Assembly: GCF_007680845.1 (NCBI RefSeq)
Contig: NZ_VEIY01000001.1
Coordinates: forward strand, 752,227-816,226
Direction of reading: 5' to 3'
Length of the DNA stretch: 64,000 nt
Source: Curtobacterium pusillum
Lineage (GTDB): Bacteria; Actinomycetota; Actinomycetes; Actinomycetales; Microbacteriaceae
Made by a program: the position numbers and the translations under genes. Position 1 is the first letter of the stretch; every line of letters begins with the position of its first letter. Shown here in pieces: positions 19,674 to 28,647 of this stretch. The notes under the pieces are model-generated. The model was not told where the DNA came from, did not search any database, and saw nothing but the letters and a program-made list of their open reading frames with translations.

Positions 19674-21971
19674 ATGGCTCCCACGTCCCGCACACCAGTC
19701 GTCCCGCGCGCGCGGTGGGAACGCCCCGCGTTCCTCGGCCTGCTCGTCGCGACCGGGGTGCTGTACATCGTGAACCTCGGGGTGAACGGGTACGCGAACG
19801 CGTTCTACTCGGCGGCCGTGCAGGCCGGCAGCCGGAACTGGGAGGCGTTCTTCTACGGTTCCTCCGACGCCGGCAACTCGATCACCGTCGACAAGCCGCC
19901 GGCGTTCCTCTGGGTCATGGAGCTGTCCGTGCGGCTGTTCGGGCTCAACTCGTGGGCGATCCTCGTCCCAGAGGCGCTCATGGGCGTCGGCGCCGTGGCG
20001 CTGCTCTACGCGATCGTGCGCCGCCGATTCTCCGCCGGAGCGGCGCTCATCGCCGGTGGTGCGCTCGCCGTGACGCCGGTCGCGACCCTCATGTTCCGGT
20101 TCAACAACCCGGACGCGCTGCTGGCGCTGCTCATGGTCCTGTCCCTGTGGCTCGTGCTACGCGGCGTCGAGAGCGGACGGCTGCGGTGGGTGGTCCTCGC
20201 GGGCGTCGCGGTCGGGATCGCGTTCCTCACCAAGCAGCTGCAGGGGTTCGTCATCCTGCCGGTCCTGGTAGGCGTGTACCTGTACTGCTCGTCGCTGCCG
20301 TTCGTGAAGCGCGTCGTGCACCTGCTGTGGGCCGCGCTCGCCGTGGTCGTCGCCGGCGGTTGGTGGGTCGCGATCGTCGAGCTCGTCCCCTCGTCGGCGC
20401 GTCCGTACGTGGGCGGGTCCCAGACGGACTCGTTCCTCGAGCTCACGTTCGGGTACAACGGCCTCGGGCGGGTGACCGGCGACGAGACCGGCAGCGTGAC
20501 CGGTGGAGGCGGGGGCGGCGGTACCGCGGGCAGCGGGTCGTGGGGTGCCACCGGGATCCTGCGGCTGTTCGGGTCGGAGTTCGCCGGGCAGATCACCTGG
20601 CTGCTGCCGACCGCGCTCGTGCTCCTCGTGGCGGTGCTCGTCGCGATCGGCTTCCGGCAGCGTACGTCTGCTCGGCTCGCGACGGTGCTCGCCCTCGGCG
20701 GCGCCCTGCTCGTGACCGGACTGGTCTTCAGCTTCATGGGCGGGATCTTCCACCCGTACTACACGGTCGCGCTGGCGCCGTACATCGCGGGGCTCGTGGG
20801 CATCGGGGCCGGAGTGCTCTGGGAGCGGCGGGCGTCGTGGTGGTGGCGGGGTGTGGCGGCGCTCGCGATCGTCGTGACCGTGGTGTGGCAGTGGCACCTG
20901 TTGACGGCGGCGTCGGGGTGGCAGCCGTGGATCCGGTGGGTGGTGTTGGTCGTCGGGGTGGTGACCGCCGCGGCGGTGCTCGTGCCGGTGCGGGGTGTGG
21001 GCGGCGGGGCTGGTCGGGCCGGCGGCGGGGCTGGCGTCGTCGACGAGTCCGGTGCGGTCGGCGGGGCTGGCGCGGCCGGTGCGGTCGGCGGGGCTGGCGG
21101 GGCTGGCGCGGCCGGTGTGTCGGGTTGGGAGTCGGTCCCCGTCGCCGCGGGTCCGTCCGAGTCCGGCGATCCGGAGGGTTCCCCGGCCGTGCGCCCCCGC
21201 TGGGGTGTGGCGGCGCGGTGGTCCCGCCTGCTCGGAGGCGTCGTGGTCGTCGGCTCCGTGATCACCGCCCTGCTCGGCCCGGCCGCGTACTCCATCGACA
21301 CCGTCACGACTGCGCACACGGGGTCGCTGCCGTCGGCAGGACCGAGCGTCGCGGGCGCGGGGTTCGGCGGCGGACGTGGTGGCTTCGGTGGCGGTGCCGG
21401 TGGTGCGGGAGGTGCCGGCGGCGGTCGAGGGTTCGGCGGCTTCGGCGGTCAGCCAGGAGGCGCGGGTGGCGCCGGTGGGACCGGCGGCGGTGGGACGGGC
21501 GGTACCGGCACCGGCGCGCCCGGCACCGGCACCGGTGGTACTGGCGGCGGGTTCGGTGGCTTCGGCGGGTCGGCCGAGGGTGGCCGTGGCGGCTTCGGTG
21601 GCGGCGCGGGCAGTCTGCTCGGTGGGTCCACGGAGATCTCCTCCGCACTGCGCCAGGCGCTCACGAAGGACGCCGACGACTACACCTGGGTGGCCGCAGC
21701 GATCGGCTCGAACAGCGCCGCGACGTACCAGCTCGCCACCGGGGAGTCGGTGATGCCCGTCGGTGGGTTCAACGGCTCGGACCCGTCACCGACCCTGGCG
21801 CAGTTCAAGCGGTACGTCGCCGAGGGCAAGATCCACTACTTCATCGCCGGGAGCGTCGGCCGGTCGAACGGCGGCAGCGACACGGCGTCGAAGATCTCGT
21901 CGTGGGTCGAGTCGAACTTCACGTCGACGACGATCGGCGGCGTCACGGTGTACGACCTGACCGTGGGCTAG
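19674..21971 (+). CDS. Family-39 membrane glycosyltransferase (YkcB/ArnT-like) with Gly-rich insertions
   Basis: A 765-residue polytopic enzyme expected to use a polyprenyl-phosphate sugar outside the membrane. The first extracellular loop has NWEAFFYGSSDAGNSITVDK, containing the Asp and Lys typical of PMT_2 proteins, and FRFNNPDALLALL follows. About ten to twelve helices extend to near residue 560. A Gly/Gly-Ala segment lies at about 440-485, and after the last helix a long Gly-rich stretch (about 560-650) with GGFGG and GTGGT repeats precedes a folded C-terminal domain of about 110 residues (SALRQALTKDADDYTWVAAA), as in YkcB. I start at ATG 19674; no strong ribosome site is visible. The GT2 at 606 could provide a donor. 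Confidence 0.82.
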   Translation: MAPTSRTPVVPRARWERPAFLGLLVATGVLYIVNLGVNGYANAFYSAAVQAGSRNWEAFFYGSSDAGNSITVDKPPAFLWVMELSVRLFGLNSWAILVPEALMGVGAVALLYAIVRRRFSAGAALIAGGALAVTPVATLMFRFNNPDALLALLMVLSLWLVLRGVESGRLRWVVLAGVAVGIAFLTKQLQGFVILPVLVGVYLYCSSLPFVKRVVHLLWAALAVVVAGGWWVAIVELVPSSARPYVGGSQTDSFLELTFGYNGLGRVTGDETGSVTGGGGGGGTAGSGSWGATGILRLFGSEFAGQITWLLPTALVLLVAVLVAIGFRQRTSARLATVLALGGALLVTGLVFSFMGGIFHPYYTVALAPYIAGLVGIGAGVLWERRASWWWRGVAALAIVVTVVWQWHLLTAASGWQPWIRWVVLVVGVVTAAAVLVPVRGVGGGAGRAGGGAGVVDESGAVGGAGAAGAVGGAGGAGAAGVSGWESVPVAAGPSESGDPEGSPAVRPRWGVAARWSRLLGGVVVVGSVITALLGPAAYSIDTVTTAHTGSLPSAGPSVAGAGFGGGRGGFGGGAGGAGGAGGGRGFGGFGGQPGGAGGAGGTGGGGTGGTGTGAPGTGTGGTGGGFGGFGGSAEGGRGGFGGGAGSLLGGSTEISSALRQALTKDADDYTWVAAAIGSNSAATYQLATGESVMPVGGFNGSDPSPTLAQFKRYVAEGKIHYFIAGSVGRSNGGSDTASKISSWVESNFTSTTIGGVTVYDLTVG

Positions 21972-21980
21972 GGTCGGGAG

Positions 21981-22541
21981 GTGCTCGGCGCCGACGACCC
22001 CCTCGACCCGACACCCCGGCGCGTCCTGGTCGCCGGCACGACGGGCGTCGGGAAGACCACGACAGCGGGGCGCATCGGCCGGGCGCTCGGGATCCCGCAC
22101 ACCGAGATCGACGCGCTGTACCACGGGCCGGACTGGCAGCCGCGGGAGCGCTTCGTCGAGGACGTCGAGGCGTTCACGAGCGCGCCGACCTGGGTGACGG
22201 AGTGGCAGTACACGTCCGTGCGGGCACTCCTCGCCGAACGTGCGGACACGCTGGTGTGGATCGATCTGCCGACGCCCCTGGCCCTGTGGCGTCTGGTGCG
22301 CCGTACCGTCCGCCGGCGCCTGCGCCGGACGGAGCTCTGGAACGGGAACGTCGAGCCGTCGCTCTGGACCTTCTTCACGGACCGCGGCCACATCGTCCGC
22401 TGGGGGATCAGCACCCGCAACGCGACTCGGGAACGGGTGCCCGAACTCGTCCGGACGGCCCCGCACCTCCGCATCGTGCGGCTGCGCTCCCAGCGGGCGA
22501 TCGACCGGTTCGTGCAGCACCTCGACGAGGGTCGCGGATAG
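21981..22541 (+). CDS. Adenylate kinase-like P-loop protein
   Basis: A 186-residue P-loop protein with Walker A VAGTTGVGKTTTAGR and a short segment HTEIDALYHGPDWQ typical of the topology-modulation (FlaR-like) kinase group. The remainder is rich in Arg (LVRRTVRRRLRRTELW), as in lid regions that bind phosphate. The GTG at 21981 follows GGAGG too closely for a classic ribosome site, so the start is uncertain by a few codons. It lies nine bases after the glycosyltransferase, so probably in one transcript. Substrate unknown. Confidence 0.72.
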   Translation: MLGADDPLDPTPRRVLVAGTTGVGKTTTAGRIGRALGIPHTEIDALYHGPDWQPRERFVEDVEAFTSAPTWVTEWQYTSVRALLAERADTLVWIDLPTPLALWRLVRRTVRRRLRRTELWNGNVEPSLWTFFTDRGHIVRWGISTRNATRERVPELVRTAPHLRIVRLRSQRAIDRFVQHLDEGRG

Positions 22542-22555
22542 AATCGAGGCCGTCC

Positions 22556-22628
22556 GCCTCCGTAGCTCAGTGGATAGAGCAGGTGGTTTCTACCCACCGT
22601 GCCGCGGGTTCGATTCCTGCCGGGGGCA
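22556..22628 (+). tRNA. tRNA-Arg (TCT)
   Basis: Cloverleaf with acceptor GCCTCCG/CGGGGGC (one G-U), D-arm AGCTCAGTGGATAGAGC, anticodon loop TTTCTAC between GGTGG and CCACC, and T-arm GCGGGTTCGATTCCTGC. The anticodon is TCT, and discriminator A is at 22628. CCA is not encoded. Confidence 0.95.
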
Positions 22629-22631
22629 CGT

Positions 22632-22673
22632 ACGACGAAGGCCGCCGTCCGTCGGGACGGCGGCCTTCGTCGT
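22632..22673. terminator. Hairpin terminator after tRNA-Arg
   Basis: Perfect 19-bp stem: arms 22632-22650 and 22655-22673 with GTCG loop. It starts four bases after the tRNA and lies before the convergent gene at 22686, so it may serve both. Confidence 0.85.
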
Positions 22674-22685
22674 GGTTCCGGCGGT

Positions 22686-24014
22686 CTACTCGTCGTCGTC
22701 GGCAGCCCGGCGGCGGAGCTCGCTCGCGCTGATCGGCTGCGTGTACGGCGCTTCCGAGGTCTCGTTCGCGTCGGCCGGTTCGGCGGGTGCATCGGCGATG
22801 CGCGTGGGGACCGATCGCGTCGGGGACGCGGCGGGAGCGTCGGTGCTGCGGCCGTCGGCATCGGTGCCGCGGTTCACGTGGGCGTCCGCCGAGGTCGGCT
22901 GCGCGACGGGCGGCGGCACGGGCGAGCCGCTCGTCAGCGGCCCACGCTGTCCCGCGGACTGCTGGGTGCGGGAGTCGTCGACCGTGTCGGCGTTGTCGTC
23001 GTCCGTGTCGCTCCGCCGGGAGTCGCTGGTGCGCGCGGCGGTCGCGCTGTCGGTGTCCGGACGGAGTGCTGCCGAGGACCCGGTGGAACGCGACGGGGAG
23101 GCCGGCGAACCGAGCGCCGGGCGGATCGGCGTGGCTGCCCGGTCGCCGTACGCGCGGGTCGTGTTCGCGTCGGAGATCGGCGTCGTCGCGTTCGTGCCGG
23201 AGGAGTCCGAGATCGGGGTCGTGGCGTTCGGATCGGTCCGGACGGCACCGCCGCGCGTGACCGAGAACCCGGCACCTGCGGCCTGCGCGGCAGCGGCGCC
23301 CGCGGGAGCCGTGGGGGCGCCGGGGGTCGCGGTGGAACCGACCGGGGTGGCAGCACCCGGACGCTGCGGCGCGGGGCGCAGGGACGTCGTGGTCGGGGTG
23401 GGGCGATCGGCGGCCGGCGCAGGTGCCGGAGCGGCAGCCGTGGCGTCCGTGGGCCGCGCGGCGGTCTTGTCGGCGTTCCACTCCTGCTGACGCGAGATCA
23501 GCTCGGCGTCGGGGTCCGGCGAGTCGAACTTCCAGCGCTCGAGGTCGCTCTTGAAGAGCTTGCGCGCACGGTTCGGACGTGCCTGCCACTCGAGGAGCCG
23601 GTCGCGGAACTCGGCGAGCGACTGCTCGGCCTGGAAGCTGAACGTCGAGGAGTTCTTCTTGATGTCCGCGATCTCGTGCTGCGTCCAGTTCGCCGCGAGC
23701 GGCGCACCGGAGACGGGCAGGAGTCGGAGGCGGATGTCGGAGTCCTCGGCGAGGTGGTCGGCGTAGGCGCGCTCGTCGTGCCCGAGGGAGCCCCACGTCG
23801 CGGCCTTGCGCGCCGCCGAGACGACACCCGCGACGGCCGCGTTCCGTGCTTCGCGTTCCTGCATCGCGACGACGCGCTTCGTCGCCGCGCGTCCGATGAG
23901 CGCCGCGACGATGCCCGCCACGACGATCGCGACGAACGGGATGATCGCGCCGGAGATCACACGCCAGCCGTCGTCCGACGAGATCCAGTCGGTCAGGTCG
24001 TTCCACCAGTCCAT
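22686..24014 (-). CDS. Membrane-anchored protein with long disordered C-terminus
   Basis: A 442-residue protein. One hydrophobic helix lies at about 20-40 (ISGAIIPFVAIVVAGIVAAL), followed by a soluble helical domain to about residue 170 with QHEIADIKKNSSTFSFQAEQ. The rest is Pro/Ala/Thr/Asp-rich and probably unstructured, with the pentad TTPIS recurring in ATTPISDSSG and ATTPISDANT, and AATPIRPA later. TAGGGT (24021-24026, minus strand) six bases before the ATG suggests a leaderless mRNA. I do not recognise a family beyond similar unknown proteins of Microbacteriaceae. Confidence 0.7.
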   Translation of the reverse strand: MDWWNDLTDWISSDDGWRVISGAIIPFVAIVVAGIVAALIGRAATKRVVAMQEREARNAAVAGVVSAARKAATWGSLGHDERAYADHLAEDSDIRLRLLPVSGAPLAANWTQHEIADIKKNSSTFSFQAEQSLAEFRDRLLEWQARPNRARKLFKSDLERWKFDSPDPDAELISRQQEWNADKTAARPTDATAAAPAPAPAADRPTPTTTSLRPAPQRPGAATPVGSTATPGAPTAPAGAAAAQAAGAGFSVTRGGAVRTDPNATTPISDSSGTNATTPISDANTTRAYGDRAATPIRPALGSPASPSRSTGSSAALRPDTDSATAARTSDSRRSDTDDDNADTVDDSRTQQSAGQRGPLTSGSPVPPPVAQPTSADAHVNRGTDADGRSTDAPAASPTRSVPTRIADAPAEPADANETSEAPYTQPISASELRRRAADDDE

Positions 24015-24113
24015 GCGCGCACCCTACTCACGAAACGGTCAGGCATCGGGGAAGCGGGACGGCGTTCCACGCAACCCGTCGGAGCCGGGTGCTGCGCTGC
24101 GTCGACGTGTGGA

Positions 24114-24380
24114 TCAGCCCCAGCGGAGGCAGTCGACGGCGTCGTCCGCCGACCACACGTTCGGCAGCTCGACGAAGCGCCGCTCGGCCGAGACGTAGCG
24201 GCGGGCCCGGTAGGCGGTCCCGCCGGCGACGTCCACGCGGTCCACGTACCCGACGATCTCGCCGCTGGCGCGGGTCACACGGCTGAGGTCGTCACGGACG
24301 TCGAGGATGCGGAGGTCACCGCGCGAACGGGCGACGGGCACGGTGCGGATCCGCAGTGCGGGTTCGGTCGTCGTGTGCAT
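24114..24380 (-). CDS. Small hypothetical protein, 88 residues
   Basis: A basic small protein without membrane helix or signal. The ATG at 24380 is preceded at seven bases by GGAGG (minus strand), a strong ribosome site that supports it as a real gene. Sequence features: alternating beta-like segments RGDLRILDVRDDLSRVTR and GEIVGYVDRVDVAGGTAYRARRYVS, then WSADDAVDCLRW at the end. No family recognised; divergent from msrA across 165 bases. Confidence 0.6.
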   Translation of the reverse strand: MHTTTEPALRIRTVPVARSRGDLRILDVRDDLSRVTRASGEIVGYVDRVDVAGGTAYRARRYVSAERRFVELPNVWSADDAVDCLRWG

Positions 24381-24545
24381 CGGGTGGCCTCCGGTTCGTC
24401 GGTGTGTGTCCGACGGTACGGGCGACCACCGACACGCCGCGGGCTCCGTGTCCGCTCCGTGGAACACCGCTCCGACCCGTCGCGTTGTGGAGGAGGAACG
24501 ACCCGATCTCGGGTCGGTCCGAGGCCGGGAAGGTAGGTTGAGCGC

Positions 24546-25073
24546 ATGACGACGTTCGTGCTCGCAGGTGGATGTTTCTGGTGTCTCGACGCCGTGTACC
24601 GCACGCTCCAGGGCGTGCAGGACGTGGTGTCCGGCTACGTCGGTGGTGCGACCCCCGAGCCGTCGTACGAGCTGGTCTGCACCGGGACGACCGGGCACGC
24701 CGAAGCCGTCGCCGTGACCTTCGACGAGTCGGTGATCCCGGCGGACGTCATCCTCGACGTCTTCTTCACGCTCCACGACCCGCGGCAGCTGAACCGGCAG
24801 GGCGCCGACGTCGGCACCCAGTACCGCTCGGCCATGTTCCCGGCCGACGACGAGCAGCGGGCCCTGTTCGAGCGTGCGATCGAGCGCGCGTCCGAGATCT
24901 GGGACGGGGGCATCGTGACGACGATCGAACCGTTGGGTACGTTCTACCGAGCGGAGGAGTACCACCAGGACTTCTTCGCGAAGAACCCCGGTCAGGGCTA
25001 CTGCCTCGCAGTCGCACTGCCGAAGGTGAACAAGGTCCGCAAGGCCTACAGTCAGTACATCCTGGCGTCCTGA
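24546..25073 (+). CDS. msrA: Peptide-methionine (S)-S-oxide reductase MsrA
   Basis: Repairs methionine-S-sulfoxide in oxidised proteins. The 175-residue protein has the catalytic GCFWC at residues 9-13 with nucleophile Cys10, and the family motifs SGYVGG, TGHAEAVAVTFD, DPRQLNRQGADVGTQYRS and AEEYHQDF. A Cys in the C-terminal part (GQGYCLAVALPK) is the likely resolving Cys. TAGGTT at 24534-24539, six bases before the ATG, fits a leaderless transcript. Confidence 0.96.
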   Translation: MTTFVLAGGCFWCLDAVYRTLQGVQDVVSGYVGGATPEPSYELVCTGTTGHAEAVAVTFDESVIPADVILDVFFTLHDPRQLNRQGADVGTQYRSAMFPADDEQRALFERAIERASEIWDGGIVTTIEPLGTFYRAEEYHQDFFAKNPGQGYCLAVALPKVNKVRKAYSQYILAS

Positions 25074-25120
25074 TCGTCCTGATCGTCCGGACGTCGGGGC
25101 CACGAGGAGGTGGTCGAACG

Positions 25121-25324
25121 ATGACGAACAACACCGGGACCTGGGTCGCGGTCGGACCGGCCGGAGCGGTGGGCAGCATCCACCGTGCCGATGGCGGGTA
25201 CCGGGTCGAGCTCTACGGTCGCAGCGGGCTCGGCGGGACGTACCCGTCGCTCGCTTCTGCGAAGGGTGCCGTGCACGCGGCGCTCGGGCCGTTGGCGGAC
25301 CGACCCGAGTTCCGCGCGCACTGA
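25121..25324 (+). CDS. Small hypothetical protein, 67 residues
   Basis: A 67-residue protein beginning MTNNTGTWVAVGPAG, with a beta-rich pattern GSIHRADGGYRVELYGRSG and a C-terminal helix LASAKGAVHAAL. AGGAGG is present about eleven bases upstream of the ATG, a slightly long spacing. It follows msrA by 47 bases and may be cotranscribed. No family recognised; the layout resembles short unknown proteins that bind DNA or coat damage-repair complexes only by size, so no function is given. Confidence 0.5.
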   Translation: MTNNTGTWVAVGPAGAVGSIHRADGGYRVELYGRSGLGGTYPSLASAKGAVHAALGPLADRPEFRAH

Positions 25325-25390
25325 CGTCGGTCTGGAGGCGCGGGGGACTCCTCCTCCACACCTCGCCTGATCGAGTCATCCAGTCACAGA

Positions 25391-25426
25391 TCGAGCCCCG
25401 GAGTGCTTCCGCACTCCGGGGCTCGA
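25391..25426. terminator. Perfect 16-bp hairpin before the SSB paralogue
   Basis: Arms 25391-25406 and 25411-25426 pair fully around a TTCC loop. The ATG of the next gene follows 14 bases later, so besides ending the upstream transcript it could affect expression of that gene. An isolated copy of GGAGGCGCGG lies at 25334-25343 in the same intergenic space. Confidence 0.7.
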
Positions 25427-25439
25427 TGACGATCGAGGC

Positions 25440-26066
25440 ATGAACGACACCATCACCGTCTGCGGGATCATCGCCACCGAGCCCCGTCACCTCGTCACCG
25501 ACACCGGGATCGCCATCACGAGCATGCGGCTCGCCTCGCCGTCACGACGTTGGGACCGCGCGACCTCGAGCTGGACCAACGGCGCGACCAACTGGTACAC
25601 CGTCACCGCCTTCCGGTCGCTCGCGGCCAACGTCCACCGCTCCCTGAAGAAGGGCGACCGCATCGTCGTCACCGGGCGGGTCCGGATCCGGACGTGGGAA
25701 CGGGACGGCCGCGGCGGCACCTCGGTCGAGATCGACGCCGAAGGGGTCGGTCACGACCTCGCCTGGGGCATCAGCAACTGGGTCCGCGTCCCCCGGCACA
25801 CGAGCGATTCGTCCGCTGCGCCGGGCAGCACCGCCACCATCGCGCCCAATGTGGACCCGGTCACGGGCGTCGTCACCGAAGTCGCGCACGCCGACGCCGA
25901 CGACGACGAAGGCGACCGCCCGGGCCCCGAGTCCGATCCCGGCGAGGAACTCCCGGACTCGACCGAGGCCGCCCGGCACACCGCCGCGATCCACGGGGAC
26001 GAGTACGACCCGATGACGAACGCCGCCGTCACGATCGCCCCGGAGGACGACCGTGCGGCGGCGTGA
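25440..26066 (+). CDS. ssb: Single-stranded DNA-binding protein paralogue
   Basis: An OB-fold protein: the first 110 residues show the SSB pattern (ITVCGIIATEPRH, ATNWYTVTAFRSLAANVHRSL, KKGDRIVVTGRVRIRTWE). The C-terminal half is acidic and disordered (ADADDDEGDRPGPE). It lacks the terminal DDDIPF-type tip that replicative SSB uses to bind partner proteins, so this is likely an accessory paralogue rather than the main SSB. The ATG follows the hairpin at 25391-25426. Uncertain whether it acts in recombination, competence or stress. Confidence 0.85.
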   Translation: MNDTITVCGIIATEPRHLVTDTGIAITSMRLASPSRRWDRATSSWTNGATNWYTVTAFRSLAANVHRSLKKGDRIVVTGRVRIRTWERDGRGGTSVEIDAEGVGHDLAWGISNWVRVPRHTSDSSAAPGSTATIAPNVDPVTGVVTEVAHADADDDEGDRPGPESDPGEELPDSTEAARHTAAIHGDEYDPMTNAAVTIAPEDDRAAA

Positions 26067-26079
26067 GCCGTGGCGCGGA

Positions 26080-26802
26080 CTACCGCCAGGCCTGGGCGAT
26101 CATCGCGATGCCCGCGACCTCGGTCGTGTCCCAGTTCCCGCCGCGCGGCAGCCCGGACACCCGTCCGTCGATCGAGAAGCTCGCACCCTGGACCTTCGTG
26201 CCGTTCGTCTGCTTCGCCTTCAGCCCGTGGAACGTGAAGCCCGTGTTCCAGGTGCCGGTGAGACCGGTCCGCCCGGCGGTGTCACCGACGGCGATCGAGA
26301 TGTCGTTCACCTGCGAGTGCACGACGTCGCCGTTGAGACGGGCGTTCGCCTCGGCGTTGAAGAAGAGTCGCCCGTCCAGGTTCACGGCGATGGTGCCGAC
26401 CGTGCGGTTGTTGAGGATGACCGACGCCACGTCGTTCTTGTACCAGCGCAGACCGACCGAGGTCTTGCTGTGGGACGCGCCGCCCATGTAGCCGTACGTG
26501 AACTTGCCGTTCTGCACGCGCTCCCAGATGAACCGCGGCTGTCCCTTGCTGATCGAGGACCCGGTGTCGGACTGGATCCCGACGGCGAAGGCGTTGTTGT
26601 GCGCGTCGTGGACGTTGATGTACGACGAGTACCCCGACCCGGACCCGTTCTCGATGAGGTGCGCGGTGTACTGCACGTACGGCTTCCCGCGCGGCACCGG
26701 CGACGCGGCCGAGGCGGAGGTGGCGGGGGCGAGCAGCGCGACGGTGAGCGCGGTCGCCCCGGCGAGCGGGAGCACGAGTCGTCGCAGACGCTTGGTGAAC
26801 AT
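26080..26802 (-). CDS. Secreted protein of unknown function
   Basis: A 240-residue protein with a clear signal peptide: basic MFTKRLRRLV, hydrophobic core LPLAGATALTVALLAPA and cleavage-like ATSASA before ASPVPRG. The mature part is beta-rich, with repeated Gly/Asn-containing strands (FTYGYMGGASHSKTSVGLRW, NLDGRLFFNAEANARLNGD) as in lectin-like or jelly-roll folds. No catalytic motif could be named. A purine-rich AGGATCAGGAC precedes the ATG. It may bind a polysaccharide or other surface, but that is a guess from fold impression only. Confidence 0.65.
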   Translation of the reverse strand: MFTKRLRRLVLPLAGATALTVALLAPATSASAASPVPRGKPYVQYTAHLIENGSGSGYSSYINVHDAHNNAFAVGIQSDTGSSISKGQPRFIWERVQNGKFTYGYMGGASHSKTSVGLRWYKNDVASVILNNRTVGTIAVNLDGRLFFNAEANARLNGDVVHSQVNDISIAVGDTAGRTGLTGTWNTGFTFHGLKAKQTNGTKVQGASFSIDGRVSGLPRGGNWDTTEVAGIAMIAQAWR

Positions 26803-26959
26803 GTCCTGATCCTCTCCGGTGGTCGGTTGACCGAGCCCCTGGTGCGGGGCGCGGTAACGGTACGTCGAAGTCGCCGAGTGCAACAGCCCCCCTGCGGGTT
26901 CCGGAGCAAGCGACAGCGCGCGGGCGCGGCCGGTGCGCTGTCGGTAGACTCATCGCGAT

Positions 26960-28645
26960 ATGGCTGAGTACATCTACCAGATGGTCCGCGCCCGCAAGGC
27001 GGTCGGCGACAAGCTGATCCTCGACGACGTCACGATGTCGTTCCTCCCCGGCGCCAAGATCGGCGTCGTCGGACCGAACGGTGCGGGCAAGTCGACGATC
27101 CTGAAGATCATGGCGGGTCTCGACCAGCCGTCCAACGGCGAGGCGAAGCTCACTCCGGGCTTCAGCGTCGGCATCCTCATGCAGGAGCCGGAGCTCGACG
27201 AGTCGAAGACCGTCCTCGAGAACGTGCAGGAAGGCGTCGGCGAGATCCACGGGAAGATCACCCGGTTCAACGAGATCTCCGCGCTGATGGCCGAGCCGGA
27301 CGCCGACTTCGACGCCCTCCTCGCCGAGATGGGCACCCTGCAGGAAGAGATCGACGCGGCAGACGCGTGGGACCTCGACTCGCAGCTCGAGCAGGCGATG
27401 GCCGCGCTCCAGTGCCCCCCGGGGGACGAGCTCGTCACGCACCTCTCCGGCGGTGAGAAGCGTCGCGTGGCGCTCTGCAAGCTCCTGCTCCAGAAGCCCG
27501 ACCTGCTCCTCCTCGACGAGCCCACCAACCACCTGGACGCCGAGTCCGTGCAGTGGCTCGAGCAGCACCTGCAGCAGTACCACGGCGCCGTCCTCGCCGT
27601 GACCCACGACCGCTACTTCCTCGACCACGTCGCCCAGTGGATCGCCGAGGTCGACCGTGGCCGCCTCTACCCGTACGAGGGCAACTACTCGACCTACCTC
27701 GAGAAGAAGCGCGCTCGCCTCGAGGTCCAGGGCAAGAAGGACGCCAAGCTCGCCAAGCGCCTGTCGTCCGAGCTCGACTGGGTGCGCAGCAACACGAAGG
27801 GCCGCCAGGCGAAGTCGAAGGCCCGTCTGGCCCGCTACGAAGAGATGGTCACGGAAGCCGAGCGCACGCGGAAGCTCGACTTCGAGGAGATCGTGATCCC
27901 CGTGGGGCCGCGCCTCGGCTCCCAGGTCATCGACGCCGACAAGCTGCACAAGCAGTTCGGCGAGCGCGTGATCATCGACGACCTGTCGTTCACGCTGCCG
28001 CGGAACGGCATCGTCGGTGTCATCGGTCCGAACGGTGTCGGCAAGACCACGCTGTTCAAGACGATCGTCGGCCTGGAACCGCTCGACGGCGGCACCCTGA
28101 AGATCGGCGACACGGTCGACATCTCCTACGTCGACCAGAGCCGTGGCGGCATCGACCCGAACAAGAACCTGTGGGAGGTCGTGTCCGACGGCCTGGACTA
28201 CATCCAGGTCGGCAAGACCGAGATCCCGTCGCGCGCCTACGTCTCGCAGTTCGGCTTCAAGGGGCCGGACCAGCAGAAGCGTGCGGGCATCCTCTCCGGT
28301 GGTGAGCGGAACCGCCTCAACCTCGCGCTGACGCTCAAGCAGGGCGGCAACCTGCTGCTCCTCGACGAGCCGACGAACGACCTCGACGTCGAGACCCTCG
28401 GCAGCCTCGAGAACGCACTGCTGGAGTACCCGGGCTGCGCAGTCGTCATCACCCACGACCGGTGGTTCCTCGACCGCATCGCGACGCACATCCTGGCGTG
28501 GGAAGGCCTCAACGAGGACGGCACGCCGAACTGGTACTGGTTCGAGGGCAACTTCGAGGCCTACGAGGAGAACAAGATCGAGCGCCTCGGTGCCGACGCG
28601 GCCAAGCCCGGCCGCGCGACGTACCGCAAGCTCACCCGCGACTGA
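26960..28645 (+). CDS. ettA: Energy-dependent translational throttle protein EttA
   Basis: An ABC-F ATPase that binds the ribosomal E site and gates translation initiation according to ADP/ATP. The 561-residue protein has two ABC domains: first Walker A GPNGAGKS at about 38-45 and signature LSGGEKRRVA, second Walker A GPNGVGKT near 356-363 and LSGGERNRLNLAL. The linker carries KKRARLEVQGKKDAKLAKR. It starts with MAEYIYQMVRARKAVGDK, the typical EttA opening. TAGACT nine bases before the ATG implies a leader of only two to three bases. Confidence 0.96.
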   Translation: MAEYIYQMVRARKAVGDKLILDDVTMSFLPGAKIGVVGPNGAGKSTILKIMAGLDQPSNGEAKLTPGFSVGILMQEPELDESKTVLENVQEGVGEIHGKITRFNEISALMAEPDADFDALLAEMGTLQEEIDAADAWDLDSQLEQAMAALQCPPGDELVTHLSGGEKRRVALCKLLLQKPDLLLLDEPTNHLDAESVQWLEQHLQQYHGAVLAVTHDRYFLDHVAQWIAEVDRGRLYPYEGNYSTYLEKKRARLEVQGKKDAKLAKRLSSELDWVRSNTKGRQAKSKARLARYEEMVTEAERTRKLDFEEIVIPVGPRLGSQVIDADKLHKQFGERVIIDDLSFTLPRNGIVGVIGPNGVGKTTLFKTIVGLEPLDGGTLKIGDTVDISYVDQSRGGIDPNKNLWEVVSDGLDYIQVGKTEIPSRAYVSQFGFKGPDQQKRAGILSGGERNRLNLALTLKQGGNLLLLDEPTNDLDVETLGSLENALLEYPGCAVVITHDRWFLDRIATHILAWEGLNEDGTPNWYWFEGNFEAYEENKIERLGADAAKPGRATYRKLTRD

Positions 28646-28647
28646 CC

